In this document: in pieces, positions 46,142 through 54,813 of the stretch
Layout: each line of letters starts with the position of its first letter
Position numbering within the stretch: position 1 is the first letter of the stretch
Assembly: GCF_014646135.1 (NCBI RefSeq)
Contig: NZ_BMMW01000001.1
Coordinates: 1,712,072 to 1,776,071 of the forward strand
Length of the DNA stretch: 64,000 bases
Origin: Nocardia camponoti
GTDB lineage: Bacteria > Actinomycetota > Actinomycetes > Mycobacteriales > Mycobacteriaceae
Reading direction: 5' to 3'
Notes under the pieces: generated by a model
Databases searched by the model: none
What the model was told of the DNA's origin: nothing
The model's input: only the letters and a program-made list of their open reading frames with translations
Translations under genes and position numbers: made by a program

Positions 46142-46983
46142 GCCAGCCTCCTAGCTCGGCCCAATGCCTGAGCGATCAGTAGAAATCCCAGCGTCAACGC
46201 GACGACAACGGTCAGCGGCCCGATCGCCATCCACGGGTTCGCATCCATGTTGTCGACCGACGCCGCGATCAGCGACCCAAGCGACGGCTGCGGCGGTCGC
46301 ACGCCAATGCCGATGAAGCTCATCGCGCCTTCAACGAACACCGCGATGGAAAGCGACAACGCGAACTGCACGCTCAGCGGTTCAATCACATTGGGCAGCA
46401 CATGCTTTCGCAGCGTCCACCAGGTGTTCGCGCCGATCACCTCGGCCGCTTCGACGTAGGGCTGTTCGCGGACCGCGAGCACGGCGGTGCGAATATGACG
46501 GCCGAAGATCGGGATCTCGGCGGCGACAATCACGATCGCGACCGCGTGCCAACCGGGTCCGGTGATGGCGGCGAGCGCGATCGCGAAGATCAACGTGGGG
46601 AAGGCGAGAATCACGTCGAACACCCGCTGCGCGACCACGTCGGCAACGGAGTTGAGCGTGGCGACAAGACCGACGGAAGCCCCGATGACGGCGCCAATCG
46701 GTACCGCGACGATCGCGATGAGCAGGTCGATGCGGATGCCAGCGAGCAGACGGGCGGCGACGTCGCGGTTGAGGTTGTCGGTGCCCAACCAGTGATCGGC
46801 GTTCGGGCCAAGCAGGTTGGCGCCGGGGATCTGGGCGAGCGGGTCGTAGCTGGTCAAGAGGCTGCCGAACACCGCGAGCAGCACGACAACCGCGACAAGG
46901 ATCACGCCAGCGAGACCCTGACCGTGGGTGAGCGCGTGCCCGACCCCGCGCCGCCGGGGCGCGACAGTAACGGCGGTACTCAT
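46138..46983 (-). CDS. Peptide-type ABC transporter permease (DppC-like)
   Basis: A 281-residue permease with about six helices. The first is at residues 25-47 (GVILVAVVVLLAVFGSLL), followed by YDPLAQIPGANLLGPNADHW and LGTDNLNRDVAARLLAGIRI, typical of DppC/OppC. The EAA loop for ATPase contact is EAAEVIGANTWWTLRKHVLP. It starts at ATG 46983 overlapping the stop of the DppB-like gene by four bases, and its own stop overlaps the ATPase gene by four. Confidence 0.95.
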   Translation of the reverse strand: MSTAVTVAPRRRGVGHALTHGQGLAGVILVAVVVLLAVFGSLLTSYDPLAQIPGANLLGPNADHWLGTDNLNRDVAARLLAGIRIDLLIAIVAVPIGAVIGASVGLVATLNSVADVVAQRVFDVILAFPTLIFAIALAAITGPGWHAVAIVIVAAEIPIFGRHIRTAVLAVREQPYVEAAEVIGANTWWTLRKHVLPNVIEPLSVQFALSLSIAVFVEGAMSFIGIGVRPPQPSLGSLIAASVDNMDANPWMAIGPLTVVVALTLGFLLIAQALGRARRLA

Positions 46984-47939
46984 GCCTTCCCTCCGATCCG
47001 AATGCGCGGGTCAAGCCATGCGTGCGCGATGTCGGTGAGCAGCTGAATCGCGACGAACACCGCAACCGAAAGCAGCAGCAACACCTGCACGAGCGGGTAG
47101 TCGCGTCGGGAAATACCCTGCTCGATCAGCTGTCCGATGCCCGGCCAGGTGAACGCGGCCTCGACGAGCACCGCACCGCCGAGCAGCGCGCCGGTTTGCA
47201 GACCGAGCACGGTCAGCAGGGTCGGCAATGCGTTGCGCAGGGCACCGCGCGTGACGATTTCGCGATGCGAAATGCCGAGCGCTTGGGCGGTGAGCACGTA
47301 CGGCTTGGTCAGCTCGGTGTGCAGCGACTCAGTGAGGAAGCGCGTGAGCGCGGCGGCGACGGGCAGTGCGAGGCAGATCGCGGGCAGCAGCAGGTACTGC
47401 ACCGCGATGTCGGGCCGTGCGATGAAGCCGTCCGGCGGAACGCCACCCGAGGGCAACACCGGCAACAACACCGCGAAAACGAGCACGAGCAGCGGCCCGA
47501 CGACGAAGGCGGGAAGCGAGATCGCGAACGTATTCGCCCCGGCGACAAGGGTTTTCAACCACCTACTTGGCCACAGCACCGACGAAACCGACACCGTGAG
47601 CGCGAGTACCACCGCGATCAGCATCGACGCGCCAGTGAGCACCAGCGTGTTCGTGAGCCCACGCCCAACCAGGTCGCTGATCTGGCCACCGATCATGTAC
47701 GAGCGACCGAAGTCGAGCGTGAGCACGTCGGCGATCCAGCTCAGATACTGCACCGGGATCGCGCGATCCAGCCCGAGTTGGTGGCGGATCGCGGCGATCG
47801 AGTCGGGCGACGCGTCGTTGCCGGCGAGCAGCGTCGCCGGGTCGCCCGGCACCAACCGCAGCACCGCGAAGATCAAGATCGATGCGATGAACAGCACCAA
47901 CGCGGCTGACGGAAGTCGATGCAGTAGATAGCGCGTCAT
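46980..47939 (-). CDS. Peptide-type ABC transporter permease (DppB-like)
   Basis: A 319-residue permease. The N-terminal helix is LPSAALVLFIASILIFAVLR, followed by the family segment LVPGDPATLLAGNDASPDSI and AIRHQLGLDRAIPVQYLSWI. Further helices occur at about residues 100-125, 140-165, 180-200, 235-260 and 280-305. The EAA loop is TAQALGISHREIVTRGALRN. It overlaps both neighbours by four bases, showing tight translational coupling. It forms the membrane channel with the DppC-like partner. Confidence 0.95.
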   Translation of the reverse strand: MTRYLLHRLPSAALVLFIASILIFAVLRLVPGDPATLLAGNDASPDSIAAIRHQLGLDRAIPVQYLSWIADVLTLDFGRSYMIGGQISDLVGRGLTNTLVLTGASMLIAVVLALTVSVSSVLWPSRWLKTLVAGANTFAISLPAFVVGPLLVLVFAVLLPVLPSGGVPPDGFIARPDIAVQYLLLPAICLALPVAAALTRFLTESLHTELTKPYVLTAQALGISHREIVTRGALRNALPTLLTVLGLQTGALLGGAVLVEAAFTWPGIGQLIEQGISRRDYPLVQVLLLLSVAVFVAIQLLTDIAHAWLDPRIRIGGKA

Positions 47940-49501
47940 GACAGGAAGGTGTTGGTGAGCACCGGCTCGCGGCGGCGCGTCCAGTCGAAGCCGTGCACCT
48001 TCTTCGAGCCGGTGTACTGCTGGTAGCGCACGCCGATTTCGATGAGGAACAGCCCTTCGAGCAGCTGATCAGAGAGCTTGCCGTACGCGGCGACCGCCTC
48101 CGGGCCGTTGCCGACCGGGCGCTGCCACGCACCGTCAGCGGCGGCGATGTAGGCAGGCGACTCGTACCGCGACGCGTTGCGACGCGCGTTGAACGGGTAG
48201 GCGCTCACGGTGAGCGTCGACGGGACGAACTGTGCCCACGAGTGGTCGGTGACCCACAGGCCGCGGAAGCCCTGGCCGGTGAGTTGCTTGACGAACGTGG
48301 CGGCGTCGACGGGGTCGAGTTCGACGTCGATGCCCACCTCGGCGAGGTTCGCCTGCACGATCTGGGCGGTTTCCTGGAAACCCTGAGCGAAGGTCAGCGG
48401 CAGCTTCGGCGGCTTGCCAGCGGCGGCGAGCAACTCCTTCGCCTTCGCGATGTCGCGCTTGTAGCGGGTGTTGCGTGCCTCGTCGTAGGCGGGCGAGCTC
48501 TTCGGCCAGGGGAGGTTGGTCGCGTATCCGGCACCGCGGTAGACCTCGGCGACGATGCGGTCGCGGTCGATGGCGTAGGCGATGGCCTGGCGAACGCGCA
48601 CATCGGCGAGGACGGGGTCGGTCACGTTCACGCCGACGTACTGCTGAATTTCGGCGCGCTCAAGGTTTTGCACCTTGAACCCGTCCTTGCCGAGGTTTTC
48701 GGCGTCGCGGTAACCAAGCTCGCTCGCGATGGCGACCTGACCGGTCTTCACGGCGTTGGCGATGGCCTGCGCGTCGGGGATGATCGACACCTCGACGCGG
48801 TCGAGGTACGGACGCTCCGGCACCCAGTAGTTCGGGTTCTTCTCAAAGATCAACTGCGAGTTAGGGATTCGCTGCACGAACTTGAAGGGACCGGTGCCGA
48901 TGTAGGTGTCGCCTGTGCCGAGCTTGTCGATGGTCTCGCTGTCGAGGATCGGCACGGTGTCGAGCAGGTCGAAGATGTTGTTGATCGGGCCCGACAGCCC
49001 AAGCACGATGCGAGTCGGCGAAACGATGTCGAACGTGGTGACCGAGGCGGCGGTGCTGCGCAGCTGGGCCGACCACTTCGGGTCAGCGTAGGTGCGAATC
49101 GAGAACTCGACATCCTTGGCGGTGAACTGGCGGCCCGAGTGGAACTTCACGTCATCGCGCAGGTCAAGGCTGATCGAGCGACCGTCGGCGGCGAGCTGCC
49201 ACGACTTCGCGAGCAGCGGCTCGGGCTCGAACTTGTCCTTGCCGTAGCGCACGAGCGACTCGTAAACAAGGCCGACGACCGTCGGAACGGCGGCGGTGTT
49301 GGTGAGGATGTTCGCCGGGACCAAGTCGGTGCGGATCGCGGCCTTGAGGGTGCCGCCGCGCACGGGCGTCGCGTTGTCGTCGCCGCCCTTGCTTTCCGAC
49401 ACCGCCGAGGTGCAGGCGGCCAACGCTGCACCGCCGAAGATGGCGGCAGCGGCAATACCGCTGGTGCGCAGGAAGTTACGACGGCTGGGGGTAGTGCTCA
49501 T
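47936..49501 (-). CDS. ABC transporter substrate-binding lipoprotein (SBP family 5), Tat exported
   Basis: A 521-residue solute-binding protein of the peptide/opine/nickel family. It has a twin-arginine signal (SRRNFLRTSG) and a lipobox AALAAC with Cys30, so it should be exported folded and lipid-anchored. Family segments are LVYESLVRYGKDKFEPEPLL, SWQLAADGRSISLDLRDDVK, FHSGRQFTAKDVEFSIRTY, YIGTGPFKFVQRIPNSQLIF and VRQAIAYAIDRDRIVAEVYR. The ligand cannot be read from sequence. The start is ATG 49501. It heads the operon and is divergent from an arylsulfatase gene, which hints at a sulfated or sulfur-containing substrate, but only by position. Confidence 0.94.
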   Translation of the reverse strand: MSTTPSRRNFLRTSGIAAAAIFGGAALAACTSAVSESKGGDDNATPVRGGTLKAAIRTDLVPANILTNTAAVPTVVGLVYESLVRYGKDKFEPEPLLAKSWQLAADGRSISLDLRDDVKFHSGRQFTAKDVEFSIRTYADPKWSAQLRSTAASVTTFDIVSPTRIVLGLSGPINNIFDLLDTVPILDSETIDKLGTGDTYIGTGPFKFVQRIPNSQLIFEKNPNYWVPERPYLDRVEVSIIPDAQAIANAVKTGQVAIASELGYRDAENLGKDGFKVQNLERAEIQQYVGVNVTDPVLADVRVRQAIAYAIDRDRIVAEVYRGAGYATNLPWPKSSPAYDEARNTRYKRDIAKAKELLAAAGKPPKLPLTFAQGFQETAQIVQANLAEVGIDVELDPVDAATFVKQLTGQGFRGLWVTDHSWAQFVPSTLTVSAYPFNARRNASRYESPAYIAAADGAWQRPVGNGPEAVAAYGKLSDQLLEGLFLIEIGVRYQQYTGSKKVHGFDWTRRREPVLTNTFLS

Positions 49502-49731
49502 GAAAGGGGTCCCTCATACAAGAACGTCGGGCCGATCGTCGGCTCCGAGACAGAAGCGGCGCGCGCCGCGTGACAGGTTCGCTGGGTTAGCTACACAGGA
49601 CGCGACACGAACAGCAGGCGCGATTCGTTGGCATGATGCGACGCTAACAATTCGCCGGGGCGGGGTCACCGATTCGACGCAGCGTGCACTTAATCCTGGT
49701 GACCAGCGCGAAGCTGCCCTTTACTGCGACG

Positions 49732-52044
49732 ATGGCTGTTCCACCTCATGCACGCGGTTATGAATCGTTCGGCGGCAAGATTGGTCGCACGTCGGCGGAC
49801 TCGTCGCCGGAATGGATTTACCCGCCGACCGCTCCCGCGGGCGCGCCCAACATTGTCGTCGTGCTCGTAGATGACATGGGCTACAGCGATATTGGGCCGT
49901 TTGGTTCCGAGATCGACACCCCCACGCTCGACCGGCTCGCGGCCAACGGCGTTCGGCTGTCGAACTACCACACCACGCCGCTGTGCTCGCCTTCGCGCGC
50001 TGCCCTGTTGACCGGAATCAATTCGCACCGTGCGGGTTTCGGGTTTGTCGCCAACGCTGACCCTGGCTACCCGGGACTGCGGCTTGAGCTGGCCGATGAT
50101 GTGCTCACGTTGCCAGAGATCTTGCGCGACAACGGATATGCCACGTACGCGGTCGGTAAGTGGCATCTCGTGCGGGACGCGACGATGAACCCGTCGGCCG
50201 CCCGTGGTTCGTGGCCGACGCAGCGTGGATTCGACCGGTACTACGGTTCGCTTGAGGGGCTCAATTCGTTCTACTACCCGAACCAGCTGGTCTCCGACAG
50301 TTCCGTTGTCGACGTCGAGGAATACCCCGAGGTCTACTACCTCACCGACGACCTCACCGACAAGGCCGTTTCCTACATCAAGGACCTGCGCGCCCACGAC
50401 GCCGAAAAGCCGTTCTTCCTGTACTTCGCGCATGTCGCGATGCACGGTCCGTTGCAGGCGAAGGCCGATGACCAGGCGAAATACCGTGGTCGCTACGCCG
50501 AGGGTTGGGACGAACTGCGGAAGCGGAGGTTCGCTTCGCAGATCGCCCAGGGTCTCTTTCCGGAGGGCACGCGGCAGAAGGAACGCAATACTGAGCCGGG
50601 TTATGAAGCGGCGGAATGGGATTCGCTGACCGCCGATGAGCAGCGTCGCTATGCCAAGTACATGGAGGTGTACGCGGGCATGGTCGACAGCATCGACCAG
50701 AGCCTTGGTCGCATCGTCGACCTGCTGGAAGACCTTGGCGAACTCGACAACACGATCATCGTCTTTACCTCCGATAACGGCGGCACGGCCGAGGGCGGCC
50801 CCGAGGGCACGCGCACGTACTTCGCCGAATTCGCCCACATCGACGACCCCGAGTGGATTGGCGACGTCCCGCACGATGAGGACCTGATCGGTACCGCGAA
50901 GTTGGGCGTGCACTACCCGCGCGGGTGGGGTCAGGCGTCGAACACGCCGTTCCGGTTCTACAAGGGACAGACGTTCGCCGGTGGCGTGCGGGTGCCGTTG
51001 GTGGTGTCGTGGCCGAAGGGGCTGCCGCGTGGCGAGGGCGACAACGGGATTCGGCATGAGTACGCGTACGTGACCGATCTTGCGCCGACGTTGCTGGATC
51101 TGGCCGGACTGTCGCGGCCGTCGGTGCGACAGGGGTTGCCCGCCAAGGACTTTGACGGTGTGAGTGCAGCCGAGTTGTTGCGTGACGCAGGCGCTCCGAC
51201 GCTGCACACCGAGCAATACTCGGAGATGACCGGGCATCGCGGGTTCTACCGCGACGGCTGGAAGTTGCTTTCCCTATATGAGGCGGGCGACGACCTCGAC
51301 GCGCCGAACTGGCAGCTCTTCGACGTGCGCGCGGATCCGACTGAGCTGCACGATCTTTCGGCTGAGTTCCCGTTGAAGGCGGCGGAACTGGCGGAAGCGT
51401 GGGACCAATCTGCCTGGGCGAACACGGTTTTCCCGTTGCTGACGCGCGCTGACCTGTTCCGTCGTCGCCCGGAGGAAGCGCGGTTCTCGGCTCCCGTGCG
51501 GTTGTTGCCTGGCACACCGACGTTGGAGCGGTACCGTTCGCAGCGACTCATCGCGTTCCGCGATTTCACCATCACCGCCGATTTGGGCGAGGGGTATGTC
51601 GCTGGGGATGAGGGCGTGCTCGTCGCGCATGGCGATCCGCTTGGCGGCTACCTCGTCTACGTCGAGAACGGCGAGCTGGTGCTTGGCGTGAACAGTTACG
51701 GGCGGTACGCGTCGGTGGCGGTGCCGTTGCCGGTGGGGACCCGGGAGGTGACCGTCGCGGCGACGGTGGAACCGCGTCTGCGCTGGGACTTCGTCATCTC
51801 CCTCGACGGAACACCGCTCGCGGAGCTCACCGACCAGGTGCAGTTGGTCGGCATGGCACCGTGGACGGGCATTTCGGTTGGCGTCGACGCGCGTGGTCCG
51901 GTGGCGTGGGACCTGCGGGAACGTCGGGGGACGTTCCGGTACACGGGTTCGCTGCGGTCGATCACGTACACGCCGGGTGCGGTGCGGCTTCCGCAGCGGG
52001 TGATCGACGCTGTTGAACGGGAGGCGGAATACGTGGCGGAGTAG
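49732..52044 (+). CDS. Arylsulfatase
   Basis: A 770-residue type I sulfatase that hydrolyses sulfate esters. The first metal-binding aspartates are in IVVVLVDDMGYSDIGPFGSE, and the formylglycine signature is LCSPSRAALLTGINSHR with Cys85 to be oxidised to formylglycine. Later conserved blocks are YATYAVGKWHL, FLYFAHVAMHGPLQAK and IIVFTSDNGGTAEGG. A C-terminal beta-rich domain (from about residue 610) resembles that of the large mycobacterial AtsA/AtsD enzymes. There is no signal peptide, so it is cytoplasmic. The start is uncertain: ATG 49732 fits the family, and GTG 49684 is in frame. No formylglycine-generating enzyme gene is in the window. It shares a 230-bp divergent promoter region with the ABC transporter. 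Confidence 0.93.
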   Translation: MAVPPHARGYESFGGKIGRTSADSSPEWIYPPTAPAGAPNIVVVLVDDMGYSDIGPFGSEIDTPTLDRLAANGVRLSNYHTTPLCSPSRAALLTGINSHRAGFGFVANADPGYPGLRLELADDVLTLPEILRDNGYATYAVGKWHLVRDATMNPSAARGSWPTQRGFDRYYGSLEGLNSFYYPNQLVSDSSVVDVEEYPEVYYLTDDLTDKAVSYIKDLRAHDAEKPFFLYFAHVAMHGPLQAKADDQAKYRGRYAEGWDELRKRRFASQIAQGLFPEGTRQKERNTEPGYEAAEWDSLTADEQRRYAKYMEVYAGMVDSIDQSLGRIVDLLEDLGELDNTIIVFTSDNGGTAEGGPEGTRTYFAEFAHIDDPEWIGDVPHDEDLIGTAKLGVHYPRGWGQASNTPFRFYKGQTFAGGVRVPLVVSWPKGLPRGEGDNGIRHEYAYVTDLAPTLLDLAGLSRPSVRQGLPAKDFDGVSAAELLRDAGAPTLHTEQYSEMTGHRGFYRDGWKLLSLYEAGDDLDAPNWQLFDVRADPTELHDLSAEFPLKAAELAEAWDQSAWANTVFPLLTRADLFRRRPEEARFSAPVRLLPGTPTLERYRSQRLIAFRDFTITADLGEGYVAGDEGVLVAHGDPLGGYLVYVENGELVLGVNSYGRYASVAVPLPVGTREVTVAATVEPRLRWDFVISLDGTPLAELTDQVQLVGMAPWTGISVGVDARGPVAWDLRERRGTFRYTGSLRSITYTPGAVRLPQRVIDAVEREAEYVAE

Positions 52045-52127
52045 TGGTCGCCCGGCGGTGGGCTTGGGGCACTTGCATCGCCGCAGGTCCCAGCGTCGGA
52101 AATGAAGTGAAACGCACGTGACCCGTT

Positions 52128-52200
52128 GGCATTTTCGTGCAGGTTCGAGGCTGTGAGGTCGATTTTGGGGCTTCATCGCGCGAACGTGCACGAAAATGCC
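52128..52200. repeat. 20-bp inverted repeat with 33-nt loop
   Basis: GGCATTTTCGTGCAGGTTCG (52128-52147) matches the reverse complement of 52181-52200 at 19 of 20 positions. TTTTT follows four bases after the right arm. It lies between the arylsulfatase stop and mtnAB, within the 245-bp gap. It could be a terminator, a small mobile-element relic or a structured leader. Confidence 0.7.
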
Positions 52201-52289
52201 ACTGTTTTTGCCCACCCAAGCAACAAGATCAACTTTGGGCTCCGATACCGTTAACCAGCCCCCAGCACACTTCTCGTAAGGACCGCTCT

Positions 52290-54236
52290 GTGACCGACAG
52301 CTCTCTGACCTGGGACGACGGTGCGCTCGTCACCATCGACCAGCGCGGGCTGCCGCGTCACGTGACTGAACTGCGGTTGACCAAGGTTGACCAGATTATC
52401 GACGCGATCGTCACCCTGGCGATTCGTGGCGCGCCCGCGATCGGCATCGCTGGCGCGTTTGGCGTGGTGATCGCGACGCGCGACCACACCGTTGGCGGGA
52501 TTGTCGACGTCGCGGCCGTGAACGCCGACGCCGACCGCATCGCGGCGGCGCGTCCGACGGCCGTGAACCTCGCGTGGGCGGTTGAGCGGGTGCGCGCTCG
52601 CGTTGCCGAGGGTGCCGACGCCGTACTTGCCGAGACGCTCGACATGCTCGCCGAAGATGGCGCGGTCAACCGTGCCGCCGCGACGCACGCCGCTGACCTG
52701 GTGCAGCAGCTCTGCGGCGACCGTCCGCTACGCCTGCTCACTCACTGCAACACCGGCCGGCTCGCCACGAGCGCGTTCGGGACCGCGATCGGCGCGTTGC
52801 GTGTGCTGCATGAGCGGGGCGTCGTGGCCGATGTGCTTGTCGACGAGACCCGCCCGCTGTTGCAGGGTGCGCGCTTGACCGCGTGGGAGTTGGCCGAGGC
52901 TGGGATTCCCCATCGCCTGACCATCGACTCGGCGGCAGCATGGGCGATGGCGACGGGCCAGGTCGACGCGGTGCTTGTCGGCGCGGATCGCGTGACCGCC
53001 AACGGTGATGTCGCGAACAAGATCGGCACGTTCGCGGTGGCGCTGGCCGCGCGTCACCACAACATCCCGTTCATCGTCGTCGCGCCGGAGTCGACCCGCG
53101 ATCTGTCGATGGCGACGGGCGCGGAAATCGTGGTTGAGCAGCGCGCGGCTGGTGAGGTGACCGGGTTTGGTGGGGTGGAGACCGCACCGGTTGGGACGGC
53201 GGTATTCAACCCAGCATTCGACGTGACGCCTGCGGATTTGGTGACGGCTGTTGTCACCGAGAACGGAGTTGTTTACGGGGGTGGGCCTGCGGTGGCCAGT
53301 AATCTCGTTGCGCCACTTGGGGATTCGCCCGTCGTTCATACGGCGACCGAATCCCACGCGGCTGCGCGGCGCACCGCCGGTGCGGCGACCGGGTTTGGTG
53401 GGGTGGAGACCGCACCGGTTGGGACGGCGGTATTCAACCCAGCATTCGACGTGACCCCTGCGGATTTGGTGACGGCTGTGGTCACTGAGAACGGGGTCGT
53501 TTATGGGGGTGGGCCCGCAGTGGACAGCACTCTGGTTGCGCCACTTGAGGATTCACCGGTCGCTCCCGCGACGAACGACACCGCGGGGCCTGCGCAGCGG
53601 ACGAGCGATGTCGCCATCGGCACGCGCATTGCCGACATCGCTCGACAGCTTTACGGGCGCGGGTGGATGCCTGGGACTGCGGGCAACATCTCGGTGCGTG
53701 ACGGCGACGACGCGGTGGTCACAGCCAGTGGGCTCTCCAAAGGTGAACTGGGCGAAGGCGATACGGTGCGCGTCGCCATCGTCGACACGGTGGTGCGGCC
53801 CGGGCAAACGCGAAAGCCGTCCGCCGAGACCAGCATTCACACCGCGATCTACCGGACAACGGGTGCGGGCGCGGTCGTGCACGTCCACTCCCCCTTCGCC
53901 ACCGCCCTCGCGACCGCCAAGGTTGGTGCCACGGAGAAGGTCGTCCCGCTGACCATCGAAGGTTATGAGCTACTGAAAGGCTTCGGGCTCGCCGACCCAA
54001 GCGCCGCCGACATCCCGGTCTTCCCCAACTGGTCCGACGTCGCGCGCATCGGTGATGACATCGACACCTACCTGCGCGAAACCCCTTCCGCCCCACCCGT
54101 TCTCTTCATTCACGCCCACGGCATCACCGCGTGGGGCGACACTTTGGCGCAGGCGCGCGACCGCGCCGAATGCCTAGAAGCGTTGTGCGAGTTGGTCATT
54201 CGGACCGGTCGCACCAACTCCCGCGAGATCGGATAA
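52290..54236 (+). CDS. mtnAB: MtnA-MtnB fusion: methylthioribose-1-P isomerase / methylthioribulose-1-P dehydratase
   Basis: A 648-residue bifunctional enzyme of methionine salvage. Residues 1-335 are MtnA: AIRGAPAIGIAGAFGVV, catalytic Cys153 in LTHCNTGRLATSAFGTA and Asp233 in VLVGADRVTANGDVANKIGT. Its normal C-terminus (TGFGGVETAPVGTAVFNPAF from 291) is repeated at 367-410 as a linker. From about 445 comes a class II aldolase-type MtnB: GTAGNISVRDGDDAVVTASG, the catalytic Glu region SAETSIHTAIYR, zinc ligands VVHVHSPFATAL and a later His in IHAHGITAWGDTL. It converts MTR-1-P through MTRu-1-P to diketo-MTP-1-P. The start is GTG 52290 after AAGGACC. mtnD follows four bases later. Confidence 0.95.
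   Translation: MTDSSLTWDDGALVTIDQRGLPRHVTELRLTKVDQIIDAIVTLAIRGAPAIGIAGAFGVVIATRDHTVGGIVDVAAVNADADRIAAARPTAVNLAWAVERVRARVAEGADAVLAETLDMLAEDGAVNRAAATHAADLVQQLCGDRPLRLLTHCNTGRLATSAFGTAIGALRVLHERGVVADVLVDETRPLLQGARLTAWELAEAGIPHRLTIDSAAAWAMATGQVDAVLVGADRVTANGDVANKIGTFAVALAARHHNIPFIVVAPESTRDLSMATGAEIVVEQRAAGEVTGFGGVETAPVGTAVFNPAFDVTPADLVTAVVTENGVVYGGGPAVASNLVAPLGDSPVVHTATESHAAARRTAGAATGFGGVETAPVGTAVFNPAFDVTPADLVTAVVTENGVVYGGGPAVDSTLVAPLEDSPVAPATNDTAGPAQRTSDVAIGTRIADIARQLYGRGWMPGTAGNISVRDGDDAVVTASGLSKGELGEGDTVRVAIVDTVVRPGQTRKPSAETSIHTAIYRTTGAGAVVHVHSPFATALATAKVGATEKVVPLTIEGYELLKGFGLADPSAADIPVFPNWSDVARIGDDIDTYLRETPSAPPVLFIHAHGITAWGDTLAQARDRAECLEALCELVIRTGRTNSREIG
53159..53562 (+). repeat. In-frame 228-bp-period tandem duplication within mtnAB
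   Basis: Bases 53159-53334 recur at 53387-53562, an offset of 228 bp (76 codons), with only scattered third-position and a few other changes. The first 70 or so bases are identical. Between the copies is a unique stretch encoding THTA-rich residues. The first copy is the ordinary MtnA C-terminus; the second forms the linker to MtnB. Confidence 0.95.
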
Positions 54237-54240
54237 CACC

Positions 54241-54813
54241 ATGACCCTGTTGCAAGTGATGGCCGCTGACAATGCCGCCGACGTGCGCGTCCGCACCACC
54301 GACCCCGCCGAGATCGGCAAGGTGCTGGCCGAACTCGGGATCGCCTACTCCCACTGGGACGTCGTCGACAACGCGGAAGGCACCGATTCCGACGCACTGC
54401 TCGCGCATTACGCCCCGCAGATCGCGGAACTGAACGCCAGCGGGCGGTACGAGCACATCGACGTCGCCCGCATCCACCCCGACGCCGACAACCCGGAGTG
54501 GCCCGCGATCGCCGCGGGTGCGCGTGCGAAGTTCCTCGATGAACACCGCCACGCCGAAGACGAGGTTCGTTTCTTCGCCGCAGGTCAGGGCTGTTTTTAC
54601 CTGCACGTAGGCGACGAAGTTTTGGCGACGGTATGCGAAGCGGGCGACCTTCTTTCGGTCCCCGCGGGCACCCTGCATTGGTTCGACATGGGCACCACCC
54701 CGAACTTCATCGCGATCCGTTTCTTCGAGGAAGCTGACGGCTGGATCGGCGACTTCACCGGCGACAAGATCAGCGCGGGCTTCCCGACCCTCGACGAACT
54801 GCTTGCAGCGTGA
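54241..54813 (+). CDS. mtnD: Acireductone dioxygenase
   Basis: A 190-residue cupin enzyme of methionine salvage that cleaves acireductone with O2 to the keto acid of methionine and formate (Fe form), or off-pathway products with Ni. The metal-binding motif is intact: EHRHAEDEVRFFAAGQGCFY supplies two His and a Glu, and VPAGTLHWFDMG supplies the last His. The N-terminal LLQVMAADNAADVRVRT leads into the cupin fold. The start is ATG 54241, four bases after mtnAB, and the stop overlaps the mtnC start (GTGA). Confidence 0.95.
   Translation: MTLLQVMAADNAADVRVRTTDPAEIGKVLAELGIAYSHWDVVDNAEGTDSDALLAHYAPQIAELNASGRYEHIDVARIHPDADNPEWPAIAAGARAKFLDEHRHAEDEVRFFAAGQGCFYLHVGDEVLATVCEAGDLLSVPAGTLHWFDMGTTPNFIAIRFFEEADGWIGDFTGDKISAGFPTLDELLAA

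Noticed and set aside
49690..51237. Open frame of about 515 codons antisense to the arylsulfatase
   Set aside because: No domain or ribosome site; the sulfatase motifs on the plus strand are unambiguous.
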